Shown one piece after another: positions 47,608 through 55,997 of a stretch of DNA of 64,000 nucleotides. The notes beneath the pieces are model-generated. The model was not told where the DNA came from and searched no databases. It saw only the letters and a list, made by a program, of their open reading frames with translations. A program made the position numbers and the translations under genes. The DNA comes from Comamonadaceae bacterium. GTDB lineage: Bacteria; Pseudomonadota; Gammaproteobacteria; Burkholderiales; Burkholderiaceae_C. Position 1 is the first letter of the stretch, and every line of letters begins with the position of its first letter. Location of the stretch: assembly GCA_013297875.1 (NCBI GenBank), contig JAAFIW010000007.1:62001-126000 (forward strand), in the 5' to 3' direction.

Positions 47608-50600
47608 TCAAGGTAATTCCAGCACAGCCCCATCCGGCGTTAAAAACGCTGCCTTCACGCCCTGCCCTGGCTGCGCCGCGCGCACGGCCGCGCGGTAGCG
47701 GCGCAGCTGGGCGACCAACTCGGGCTGGGCCAATGGCTGGCCGGTGGATTTGTAGTCGAGCACCCACCAGACGCCGCTGGCGCGGTGGCGCACCAGGCGG
47801 TCCAGGCGCAGGATGCGGTTTTTGTCGTCGCACAGGGCGACTTCGTTGGCTTCCCAGTCGATCTGGCGGCTGTCCCAGGCCCAGGCGGCCTCGCCGGCGA
47901 GGATGGCTTGGGCGGCCTGGGTGGCCTGGTGGGTTTGCTCGGGGGTGAGGGCGAATTCGCGGGCGACGGCTTGTTGCTGGCTGGCTGTGATGGTGGGCGG
48001 CGTGGGGGCGCTGGCGGTCCATTCGAGCAGGCGGTGCAGGGCCAGGCCGACGGTGGTGCTGTCGGTATCGGTTGAGCTGTCTGTTTCGGCCTCTGCAGCT
48101 GCTATGCTTTGTATAGCTGCTTGAGCAGTATTCACTTGGGCTGTCGGCGTAAAAGGCATCAAAGTCAGCTCAAATGACGTCTCCTGGGGCTCAGCAAGTG
48201 CCACCTGCGCCGGTGCGGGAACGGGCAGGTGCTGCACCGCCACGCCGTGGGCCTGGGCGGCGGCCAGCAGGCGTTGCAAGGGGCTGTCGGGCTTGGCGTT
48301 GCGGCTGGGGGCGATGCTGGAGAACACGAGCTGGGTGCGGGCGCGGGTCATGGCGACGTACAGGGCGTTGAGCTCTTCTCGGGCGCGCTCGGCCAAGTCA
48401 ATCGCCAGGGCCTGGGCGGTACAGGCGGGGGGCTGGTTTTCGCTGGCCAGAAAGCTCAGGCGCTGGGGTGCGGCGGCTTCGCCGGGCCAAGCGATCAGCA
48501 CGCTCATGCTGTCGGCGCGGGCGCTGGCGTTGTCGGCGTCCAGCAGCAACACGGTGGGCGCTTCCAGGCCTTTGGCACCGTGCACGGTGAGCAGGCGCAC
48601 GGCGTTGGCGTCCGTTGGCGTGGCGGCTTTGAAGCCACTGGGGCGGCCACCGCTGCCTGCGCCTTTGAGGGTGTGCACCAGGGCATAGGGCGTGGCGTAG
48701 CGGGCACCGTTGATTTGCAGCGCCGCACCCAGCAGGGCTTGCAGGTTGGCCAGCACGCTGGTGCGCAGCGCGGCGGGCGCGGCCTGGGCGAAGCGGGCCA
48801 ACACGTCGCCGTCTTGGTAGATGGCTTGCAGGGCGTCGTGCGGCGGGAGGGTTTGTAGCCAGGTTTGCCACTGGCGCAGGCGGGGGGCGAGGGTTGCAAA
48901 CTGGACGGCCGAGGGGTTCCAGGCGGGTTGGCGCTCTGCCCCCACCCCCACCCTCCCCCAGCGGGGGAGGGGGTTAGTCGTTTCGCTCCCCCAGCCAGGG
49001 AGGGAGTTCGTCGTTTCGCTCCCCCAGCTGGGGAGGGAGTTGGAGACGGATTCGGATGCAGACAGGGGGGCTTGCGAATCTTCAAACGGCAGGGGCAGGG
49101 TTTTTTCGTCACCCCGAAAAATGCGGGGTTTCGCGGGCATTTCAGGCTCTTTTTGAACCAAATCAGCCATCCGCCCAGGTAAATCCTGCTCAAGCAGCTC
49201 TTCTTTTAATAGCAATTCCAACCAACTCAAACCCTCGTTGCCACTCTGGCGCGCCTGCAGGGCCAGGGCTGTGAGGGCGCTGTCGTCCAGACCAAACAGC
49301 GGGGAACGCAGCGCGCGGGCCAGCGAGAGGTTGTGGGCGGGGGAGACGAGCACATCGAGCAGGGCCACGATGTCTTGCACCTCGGGTACGTCGGCCAAAT
49401 CGGTTTTTTCGGGTTGCCAGGCGGGAATGTGCAGGGCGCGCAGGGCCTCGTGCAGGGCGGCCAGGCGGTCGCGTTTGCGGGCCAGCACCATGATGTCGAC
49501 TGGTTTTTGCCCCAGCGCCAGTTGCTGGGCAATCCAGTGCGCGGCCTGGGTGGATTCGCGCATGCGCAAGCTGTCTTCGGGCTCCTGGCGCGGCTGGGTC
49601 AGGGTGTCGCGCCAGATCAGCTCGCTGGAGGCCTCTTCAGCTGGCGCGCTGTCCCGCTCGATCGGTGGCAGGCAGGCCACGCTGCCGGGCTCGTCGCTGC
49701 TGGTGGTGTGGGGCCGAAAGCCGCCAAATTCGCCACGGCCTTGCGCGTCGGCAAACACCGCGTTCACCGCGGCCAGCACGGCGGGCGCGTTGCGGCGGGT
49801 GTGGTCGCAGGCCAGGGTGTCGCCGCCCAGGCCCTCCACCACGAAGCGCTTGGCGGCCTGAAACACCTGGGGCTCGGCGCGGCGAAAGCGGTAAATGCTT
49901 TGCTTGGGGTCGCCCACGATGAACACGCTGGGCGCCTGGCCACCGCCGGCCCCCGCGTAGCCGCCCAGCCAGGCCGACAGGGCCTGCCATTGCAGCGGGT
50001 TGGTGTCTTGAAACTCGTCAATCAACACATGTTTGATGCGCGCGTCCAGCCGCTCCTGCACCCAGCCGCTGGCCACCGGGTCGGCCAGCAGGGTCCAGGC
50101 GGCCTGCTCCACGTCGTTCATGTCGACCCAGCCTTCGGCCTGCTTCACAGCGGCGTATTGCGCGATCAGCACGCGGGTCAGGCGCGTCAGGCGCTGCTGG
50201 TGCAGCCAGGCCTGGTGCTGGTCCATGGCGGCGCGCAGGCTGAGCACCAGCGCCTGGGCAGCGCGCACCTGGGCCAGACCAAACACACTGCTGCCGAACT
50301 GGCGGGGCTCGTTTTTCTGCGTGAGCAAGGCCTCCATCACGCCCTGCACGTCGCCTGCGGTGAGTGCTTGCTCCAGCTCCCGGCCTTTGGCTGAAAAGGT
50401 AGCGGCTTTGGCGCGGCCCAGGTGGCGCGCGGCCAGCGCCAGCGTGTTGCGTGGGCCTTCGCTGTGCAGCACCTGGGCGGGCTCGTCAAGGCCGGCAAAC
50501 TGGGGGAATTGCTCGGTCCAGGGCAGCACGCCACGGTCGGGCACGCCCTGCGCATCGGCCAGCGCAAATTCCACCCGCCGGGCCAGCGCAGCCTCCAAAG

Positions 50601-51243
50601 CTTTGTGGGCATTGAAGCGGCCCTGCGCGGCCACGAGGTCGGCAAAGTCGGTGCTGGCCTGATCGTCTTGCAACACGGCTTGGTAAAAGCGCTGCCACAC
50701 CTGGGCCGTGGCCTGTGTGTCGTCTTCCAGCAGCTGGTAACTGGCGGGCAGGCCCAGGCTTTGCAACATGGCCAGCGGCGCATGGCGCAGCAGCCCGGCA
50801 AACCAGCCGTGAAAGGTGCGCAGCTGCACGGGGCGGCCGGTATCCAGCACGGTTTGATATAAATTTGATAGCTGCTTGAGCAGGTTTGATAAGGGCTGCT
50901 GGCCGATTTGGCTCGTAACGCCTCTTATTTCCAGCTCATGCGCCAGTTGCGCGGGCGTGGCACGTGCAAAGTCTTGCAGCCACTGGGTGAGCCGCTCCCG
51001 CATTTCGCCAGCGGCCTTTTTGGTGAAGGTGATCGCCAGAATTTCATGCGGCCGCACGCTCATGTGTCCGTTCTCGTCCACACCCTCTAGCAGCGCCCGC
51101 ACGATGCGCGAAACCAGCATCCAGGTCTTGCCGGCCCCCGCGCAAGCCTCCACCGCCACGCTGCGCCGGGGGTCGCAGGCAATGGCGTAAAACGCGGCGG
51201 CGCTGATGGGCTGGCCGTTGTGCTCGTAGGCGGGGGCTGTCAT
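47608..51243 (-). CDS. AddA-type UvrD helicase/nuclease subunit
   Basis: ATP-dependent DNA helicase-nuclease of the AddA/RecB kind for double-strand break repair, 1211 residues from ATG 51243 (MTAPAYEHNG). Motifs: Walker A EACAGAGKTWMLV near residue 35, TFTKKAAGEM, VLIDEFQDTNPLQW near 410, VFIVGDPKQSIYRFRRAEPQ, TVHGAKGLEAPTVLLLDAD, and a C-terminal RecB-type nuclease (LRLDRLV then VLDYKST near 1163). It contains three in-frame copies of the dispersed palindromic element and an 11-residue tandem repeat (NSLPxWGSETT) around residue 740. Its ATG overlaps the stop of the last of four mini-cistrons that link it to the addB-like gene. AddA is preferred over RecB because no recC/recD is present. Confidence 0.9.
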   Translation of the reverse strand: MTAPAYEHNGQPISAAAFYAIACDPRRSVAVEACAGAGKTWMLVSRIVRALLEGVDENGHMSVRPHEILAITFTKKAAGEMRERLTQWLQDFARATPAQLAHELEIRGVTSQIGQQPLSNLLKQLSNLYQTVLDTGRPVQLRTFHGWFAGLLRHAPLAMLQSLGLPASYQLLEDDTQATAQVWQRFYQAVLQDDQASTDFADLVAAQGRFNAHKALEAALARRVEFALADAQGVPDRGVLPWTEQFPQFAGLDEPAQVLHSEGPRNTLALAARHLGRAKAATFSAKGRELEQALTAGDVQGVMEALLTQKNEPRQFGSSVFGLAQVRAAQALVLSLRAAMDQHQAWLHQQRLTRLTRVLIAQYAAVKQAEGWVDMNDVEQAAWTLLADPVASGWVQERLDARIKHVLIDEFQDTNPLQWQALSAWLGGYAGAGGGQAPSVFIVGDPKQSIYRFRRAEPQVFQAAKRFVVEGLGGDTLACDHTRRNAPAVLAAVNAVFADAQGRGEFGGFRPHTTSSDEPGSVACLPPIERDSAPAEEASSELIWRDTLTQPRQEPEDSLRMRESTQAAHWIAQQLALGQKPVDIMVLARKRDRLAALHEALRALHIPAWQPEKTDLADVPEVQDIVALLDVLVSPAHNLSLARALRSPLFGLDDSALTALALQARQSGNEGLSWLELLLKEELLEQDLPGRMADLVQKEPEMPAKPRIFRGDEKTLPLPFEDSQAPLSASESVSNSLPSWGSETTNSLPGWGSETTNPLPRWGRVGVGAERQPAWNPSAVQFATLAPRLRQWQTWLQTLPPHDALQAIYQDGDVLARFAQAAPAALRTSVLANLQALLGAALQINGARYATPYALVHTLKGAGSGGRPSGFKAATPTDANAVRLLTVHGAKGLEAPTVLLLDADNASARADSMSVLIAWPGEAAAPQRLSFLASENQPPACTAQALAIDLAERAREELNALYVAMTRARTQLVFSSIAPSRNAKPDSPLQRLLAAAQAHGVAVQHLPVPAPAQVALAEPQETSFELTLMPFTPTAQVNTAQAAIQSIAAAEAETDSSTDTDSTTVGLALHRLLEWTASAPTPPTITASQQQAVAREFALTPEQTHQATQAAQAILAGEAAWAWDSRQIDWEANEVALCDDKNRILRLDRLVRHRASGVWWVLDYKSTGQPLAQPELVAQLRRYRAAVRAAQPGQGVKAAFLTPDGAVLELP
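48101..48155 (+). repeat. Dispersed palindromic element, copy I (inside addA)
   Basis: GCTATGCTTTGTATAGCTGC, TTGAGCAGTATTCACTTGGG, CTGTCGG. Antisense to addA and read in frame as part of the protein (TAQVNTAQAAIQSIAAA). Confidence 0.85.
48938..49046. repeat. GC-rich hairpin-type repeat and 33-nt tandem repeat inside addA
   Basis: CACCCTCCCCCAGCGGGGGA is followed by copies of a 33-nt unit (GTCGTTTCGCTCCCCCAGCN). It resembles the hairpin elements at 21.2-21.7 kb and codes in frame for repeated NSLPxWGSETT. Confidence 0.75.
49160..49213 (-). repeat. Dispersed palindromic element, copy J (inside addA)
   Basis: Inverted copy (CAGCCATCCGCCCAGGTAAA, TCCTGCTCAAGCAGCTCTTC). Nearly the reverse complement of copy D; translated in frame as LLKEELLEQDLPGRMADLVQ. 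Confidence 0.88.
50852..50911 (+). repeat. Dispersed palindromic element, copy K (inside addA)
   Basis: TTTGATATAAATTTGATAGC, TGCTTGAGCAGGTTTGATAA, GGGCTGCTGGCCGATTTG; most like copy B. Translated in frame as part of SQIGQQPLSNLLKQLSNLYQ. Confidence 0.88.
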
Positions 51244-51371
51244 GCAGTGCCCCAAAAGTCTTTGCGGAGGATCATGAGCTGCCCCAAAAGTCTTTGCGGA
51301 GGATCATGAGCTGCCCCAAAAGTCTTTGCGGAGGATCATGAGCTGCCCCAAAAGTCTTTGCGGAGGATCAT
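51240..51371 (-). repeat. 32-bp tandem repeat encoding a chain of four 11-codon mini-cistrons
   Basis: On the coding strand a 32-nt unit (ATCCTCCGCAAAGACTTTTG plus GGGCAGCTCATG) is repeated four times directly after the addB-like stop. Each unit encodes MILRKDFWGSS and stop (the last one MILRKDFWGTA) and starts on an ATG that overlaps the previous stop as ATGA: starts at 51371, 51339, 51307 and 51275, the last stop overlapping the addA-like ATG at 51243. The unit duplicates the last codons of the addB-like gene (RKDFWGSS). Because 32 is not a multiple of 3, only this overlapping arrangement restores coupling. Confidence 0.92.
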
Positions 51372-53956
51372 GAGCTGCCCCAAAAGTCTTTGCGGCAGAG
51401 ACCCCTTGCCGCGCAAAAGTCGCAGACGCTGCCCTCGCCCAGCGCTGGCAACACAGCACCCTCGGCAAGGGCCTGCATGTCGTGCGCGATGCCTTGCACC
51501 AGCAGGTCGCGGGCGGGCACCACGTTGCGCTGCTCCACGGTTTTGGTTTCGCGTTCGCCCACGTTCACGTAAGCGGCGCGCAGGTCGTCGTCTGGCAACA
51601 AGGCGGCGTAAAACAGCAGCTGCGTGTCTTCGGTGGGCTGGCGCACGCGCTGGGTGCTGGCTTGCAGGCTTTCGGTTTTGTAGTCGAGCAAAAAAGCCGT
51701 GGCCTGGCCCAGCCGCTGGCTCTGGTCAATGCGGTCGATGCGGCCCACCAGGGTGATCTGGCGCAGGTTCAGCTCGTGCGGGCTTTCGGCCTGGGCAAAC
51801 ACATGGCCCAGCGCTTCATGCTCAGCCAGCCAGGCCAGGTAGCCATCACGCAGCTGCGGCCAGGCGGTGGCAAACGGTAAAAACTCAGACGGGCTGAAAC
51901 CCATGCTGCGCTGGGTTTGCTCGGCGCACTGGTTGATCAGCGCCAGGCGTGGGCCCGCGTGTGTGGGCAGGGCCTGGTGAAAGGCCGACAGCACGGCGTG
52001 CAGCCAGCTGCCAAAGTCGCGCTTGGTTAACTCGGTGTCAATTTCATCGTCTTCACTCAGCTTTAACTGGCGCAGCGCAAAAAACCGGTAGGGGCAGCGG
52101 CGCAGGTCTTCATAGGCGCTGGCCGACAGGCGCTGCGGCCCGGCGGCCTGTAGCAGCGCCGCCCCTTGCGGCTGCGGGCGCGCGGTGGGCGTGGCAGGCA
52201 GGCTGCGCGTGGGGCGCGGGTCGGGGCTCAGGTCGGCATTCAAGTCGGTGCGTTCGCGCCATTGCGGCTGGCCCATGCGCAGCGCCTGCACCAGCGGGCT
52301 GGGCAGCACGGTCTGGCCGCCATCGTCTAGCTGGCGCCACAGCAAATCGACCTCACGCAGTTGCAGCGCATGGGCAAACGCGGCACGCGCCTGCGCCTGC
52401 AAGTCGTCGCGCAGCGGCAGGCCCAGTGCGGTGCGCTGCGCCGCGCTCCAGTTGCCCGGTGGCTCGGGTGAGGCGGGCAAATGGGTTTCATCGCAGGCCG
52501 GTAGCACCAGCGCGCCAAACGGGCGGCCCAACAGCTGACTCAGCGGCAGCACCACCACCTGAGCCTGGATCACGCTGGCAGGTTGAAAACTGGCCGCTTC
52601 CAGCACCTGGTTAGCCCAGGCCGTAAACCCCGCCAGCGCCAGGCGCGGCGCGGCCTGGGGCAGCTGGGCCAGAGCAGCACGTGCCGGCTCCTGTAGGCAC
52701 AGATGCTGCAGCACGCTGGCACCCGCGGCATCGGCGTGCAAGGGCTCCCACTGGCCGCTGGCGCGCAGCAGCTCGCCCAGGGCCAGCAGCCAGGCGGCCA
52801 GGTTGCGCGGGGCTTGCAAGGCGCTGCGCAGCGAGTTGACGGTGGCGATCAGCGCCCGTGTGGCGTGCGGGTCGGGCAGGGCCGCCCAGGCGGCGGGCAG
52901 CGTGTGCCACTGGGCCATGCCACTGCTGCGCAGCCGGGCTTCCAGCGCCTGTACGGTGGGCGCGGCGAAGGCCGGGCATTGCTTGAGCCAGTCGAGCACG
53001 GCGTCGCTGCTGGCGTCCCACACACAGGCTTTCAGCGCGGCCATCAGTTGGGCAGCAGCGCGGGTGGTGGAGAGTTTCCAGCCGGTTTCGTCGCGCAGGC
53101 TCACACCGCGCGCTGCCAGCAAGGCGCTGGCATGGCGGGTGAGCAGGCGGTCCGTGGCGGCCAGGGCCACCGGCACCCGGCCCGCCTCGATATGCCGCAG
53201 CACGCAGGCCGCGGCGCGCTCGGCTTCGTCTTGGGCATGGGTGGCACTGTGCAAATGGATTTGGCCCTGCGCTACGGGGCCCAGTGGTTGATACAGCGGC
53301 AGCGCCAGCAAGCGGTCGGCAAACCGGGTTTTGAGCGCCTGGGTCAGCGGGTCGGTCTGAAAGCCGTCAAACACCACCAGGCAGTCCAGCGTCTGGGCCA
53401 ATGCGTCAGAAAACAGCACGTCGGTGGCATAGGCCGAATGACCAGCCCACACCAGCGCCAGCCGCGCCACCGTGATTTCCTGGGCGAGCAGGCTGGCGTC
53501 ATGCCCCAGGCCCACCAAGGCCTGGCGGTCTGCCGCCCAGGCGCTGCGCTGGCCGGGCGGCACGGCGCAGGCCACACCCGCCAGTTGCCAGGCGGCCTCC
53601 ACCAGGCGCGCCGTCAGCACCGACAGATCAGGCAGGGAGAACCCACTTCGCGCCAGCAGGGCCTGCGCCGTCAGCGGGTCACGGGCCATGTCAAAGCTCA
53701 GGTCGTGCTCGTCTGGCGCAAAACCGGCCAGGCTACGCGCCCAGTTTTGCGTGGTTTCAAAGCGCGGCACGAAAGCCGCAGCCTGGCCGCCCTGCTGCGC
53801 CACCCATTGCGCGCGGGCCACCGGCATCAGCTGCGCATAGGGCAGCAGCACCACGGTGCGGGCGGTGCGCAAGGGGTCGTGCTGCAGGTGCGCCGCCACT
53901 GCCGCCGAACCAGCTTGTAGCGCGGTTGGCAAGTGGTTTTGCGCTATGGCATCCAT
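51368..53956 (-). CDS. AddB-type nuclease/helicase-like subunit
   Basis: Partner subunit of the AddAB-type helicase-nuclease, 862 residues from the ATG at 53956 (MDAIAQNH); the frame extends to 54034 but that would reach close to trxA. Divergent helicase-like domain in the N-terminal two thirds; C-terminal PD-(D/E)XK nuclease with GRIDRIDQ and LLDYKTE near residue 757. Four Cys (RRCPYRFF near 620, and CDFCAARGLC near 847) match the AddB iron-sulfur staple. Lies upstream of the addA-like gene, linked by the mini-cistron array. Divergent from trxA. Confidence 0.88.
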   Translation of the reverse strand: MDAIAQNHLPTALQAGSAAVAAHLQHDPLRTARTVVLLPYAQLMPVARAQWVAQQGGQAAAFVPRFETTQNWARSLAGFAPDEHDLSFDMARDPLTAQALLARSGFSLPDLSVLTARLVEAAWQLAGVACAVPPGQRSAWAADRQALVGLGHDASLLAQEITVARLALVWAGHSAYATDVLFSDALAQTLDCLVVFDGFQTDPLTQALKTRFADRLLALPLYQPLGPVAQGQIHLHSATHAQDEAERAAACVLRHIEAGRVPVALAATDRLLTRHASALLAARGVSLRDETGWKLSTTRAAAQLMAALKACVWDASSDAVLDWLKQCPAFAAPTVQALEARLRSSGMAQWHTLPAAWAALPDPHATRALIATVNSLRSALQAPRNLAAWLLALGELLRASGQWEPLHADAAGASVLQHLCLQEPARAALAQLPQAAPRLALAGFTAWANQVLEAASFQPASVIQAQVVVLPLSQLLGRPFGALVLPACDETHLPASPEPPGNWSAAQRTALGLPLRDDLQAQARAAFAHALQLREVDLLWRQLDDGGQTVLPSPLVQALRMGQPQWRERTDLNADLSPDPRPTRSLPATPTARPQPQGAALLQAAGPQRLSASAYEDLRRCPYRFFALRQLKLSEDDEIDTELTKRDFGSWLHAVLSAFHQALPTHAGPRLALINQCAEQTQRSMGFSPSEFLPFATAWPQLRDGYLAWLAEHEALGHVFAQAESPHELNLRQITLVGRIDRIDQSQRLGQATAFLLDYKTESLQASTQRVRQPTEDTQLLFYAALLPDDDLRAAYVNVGERETKTVEQRNVVPARDLLVQGIAHDMQALAEGAVLPALGEGSVCDFCAARGLCRKDFWGSS

Positions 53957-54054
53957 AGCATGTGGGGGGACTGGCAAGGCCAATTGAATTACTTGGTTTC
54001 TGTCACAATGACCGCACTCTATCGCTACCGACAAACTGAACCCAAGGAATTCTC

Positions 54055-54387
54055 ATGGCCAGCGAACTCATCAAACATGTATCAGACCAGTCTTTTGAAG
54101 CCGACGTGCTCAAAGCCACCAAGCCCGTGCTGGTGGACTACTGGGCTGAGTGGTGCGGCCCTTGCAAAATGATCGCCCCCATCCTCGATGAAGTGGCCGC
54201 CAGCCACCAGGATCGGCTGCAGATTGCCAAGATGAATGTCGATGAAAACCGCGACATCCCGGCCAAGTTCGGCATTCGCGGCATTCCCACCCTCATGCTG
54301 TTCAAAGACGGTCAGCTGGCTGCCACCAAAGTCGGTGCCTTGAGCAAGGCCCAACTCACTGCCTTCATCGACCAGCAACTTGCCTGA
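54055..54387 (+). CDS. trxA: Thioredoxin
   Basis: Small disulfide reductase, 110 residues. Active site [13 protein letters not shown], conserved [15 protein letters not shown] with the cis-Pro. The ATG is preceded by AAGGAATTCTC. Followed by a terminator and then rho, the common trxA-rho order. Confidence 0.98.
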   Translation: MASELIKHVSDQSFEADVLKATKPVLVDYWAEWCGPCKMIAPILDEVAASHQDRLQIAKMNVDENRDIPAKFGIRGIPTLMLFKDGQLAATKVGALSKAQLTAFIDQQLA

Positions 54388-54406
54388 TCTTCTGAAGACC
54401 ACACGG

Positions 54407-54439
54407 GCGACTGACGCGCAAGGCCTCAGTCGCTTTTTG
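54407..54439 (+). terminator. Rho-independent terminator after trxA
   Basis: GCGACTGA / TCAGTCGC stem with an 11-nt loop, followed by TTTTT. Separates trxA from rho. Confidence 0.88.
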
Positions 54440-54605
54440 TTTCCAGCCTGAAGAACCGCCGTTTCATTTTTTGCTGTCATAATTCATAGCATTCAGCCCG
54501 CCACAGTCTTACTGGCGACGCTTCCCCGGCAAGTAAAACCCATCCAGGTTTTGCGCCCACCTTCCCCCAAGACCTTTCGTAAAACGCCCTTGTAAGGGTT
54601 ACCCC

Positions 54606-55871
54606 ATGCACTTAAACGAACTCAAGGCACTGCATGTGTCTGAAGTACTCAAGCAGGCCGACGCACTTGAGATTGAAAACACGGGCCGCATGCGCAAACA
54701 AGAGTTGATGTTTGCCATCATCAAAAAGCGCGCCCGCGCCGGCGAGCAGGTATTTGCCGACGGCGTGCTTGAAATACTGCCCGACGGCTTTGGCTTTCTG
54801 CGCAGCCCCGACACCAGCTACACCGCCAGCACCGACGACATCTACATCAGCCCCAGCCAGGTGCGCCGCTTCAACCTGCACACCGGCGACATGATTGAAG
54901 GCGAGGTGCGCATTCCCAAAGACGGCGAGCGCTACTTTGCCCTGACCAAGCTCGACAAAGTCAACGACGACCTGCCAGAAAACAATAAGCACAAGGTCAT
55001 GTTCGAAAACCTGACGCCGCTGTTCCCCAAAGAGCAGATGAAGCTGGAGCGCGACGCGTTCAAGGGCGAAGAAAACATCACCGGCCGGGTAATCGACATC
55101 ATTGCCCCCATCGGCAAAGGCCAGCGCGCCCTGCTGGTGGCACCGCCCAAGAGCGGCAAGACCGTGATGATGCAGCACATGGCCCACGCCATTGCCGCCA
55201 ACTACCCCAACAGCTACATGATGGTGCTGCTGGTGGACGAACGACCTGAAGAGGTGACGGAAATGCAGCGCTCGGTGAAAGCCGAAGTGATTGCCTCCAC
55301 CTTCGACGAACCCGCCGCCCGCCACGTGCACGTGGCCGAAATGGTGATCGAGCGCGCCAAGCGCCTGGTGGAATTGAAAAAAGACGTGGTGATCTTGCTG
55401 GACTCCATCACCCGCCTGGCCCGCGCCTACAACAACGTCGTGCCCTCATCGGGCAAGGTACTCACTGGCGGTGTCGATTCCAACGCCTTGCAGCGCCCAA
55501 AGCGCTTTTTGGGTGCGGCCCGCAACGTGGAAGAAGGCGGCAGCCTGACCATCATCGCCACCGCCCTGGTCGATACCGGCAGCCGCATGGATGAGGTGAT
55601 TTTTGAAGAGTTCAAAGGCACCGGCAACAGCGAGATTCACCTGGACCGCCGCCTGTATGAAAAGCGCGTGTTCCCGTCGATTCAGCTAAACCGCAGCGGC
55701 ACCCGCCGCGAAGAGCTGTTGCTGCAACCCGAAATCTTGCAAAAGACCCGCATCCTGCGCCAGTTCATGTACAACATGGACGAAATCGAGGCGATGGAAA
55801 TGGTGCTCAAGAGCATGAAAGCCACCAAGACCAATGTCGAGTTCTTCGACATGATGCGCAAAGGCGGGTAG
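54606..55871 (+). CDS. rho: Transcription termination factor Rho
   Basis: Hexameric RNA-dependent ATPase that ends transcription. N-terminal domain [23 protein letters not shown]-binding cold-shock domain [20 protein letters not shown], Walker [21 protein letters not shown], Walker [18 protein letters not shown]-loop region and C-terminal MRKGG. 421 residues, normal. A leader of about 165 nt separates it from the trxA terminator and may carry autoregulation. Confidence 0.98.
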   Translation: MHLNELKALHVSEVLKQADALEIENTGRMRKQELMFAIIKKRARAGEQVFADGVLEILPDGFGFLRSPDTSYTASTDDIYISPSQVRRFNLHTGDMIEGEVRIPKDGERYFALTKLDKVNDDLPENNKHKVMFENLTPLFPKEQMKLERDAFKGEENITGRVIDIIAPIGKGQRALLVAPPKSGKTVMMQHMAHAIAANYPNSYMMVLLVDERPEEVTEMQRSVKAEVIASTFDEPAARHVHVAEMVIERAKRLVELKKDVVILLDSITRLARAYNNVVPSSGKVLTGGVDSNALQRPKRFLGAARNVEEGGSLTIIATALVDTGSRMDEVIFEEFKGTGNSEIHLDRRLYEKRVFPSIQLNRSGTRREELLLQPEILQKTRILRQFMYNMDEIEAMEMVLKSMKATKTNVEFFDMMRKGG

Positions 55872-55997
55872 GCGAACAAGCATCGAGCGCGAATATGGCC
55901 TGGGCCGGGCCCGCACCCGAGCGTGCACTTATGGGGGTGTTGAGGCTGGCGAACCCCTGGTCAGGTGCCAGCTCAAGAACCTACGCAAACACTTGGT

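Noticed and set aside
51240-51400. CRISPR array
   Set aside because: The 32-bp repeats follow each other with no spacers, are derived from the end of the addB-like gene, and no cas genes are present.
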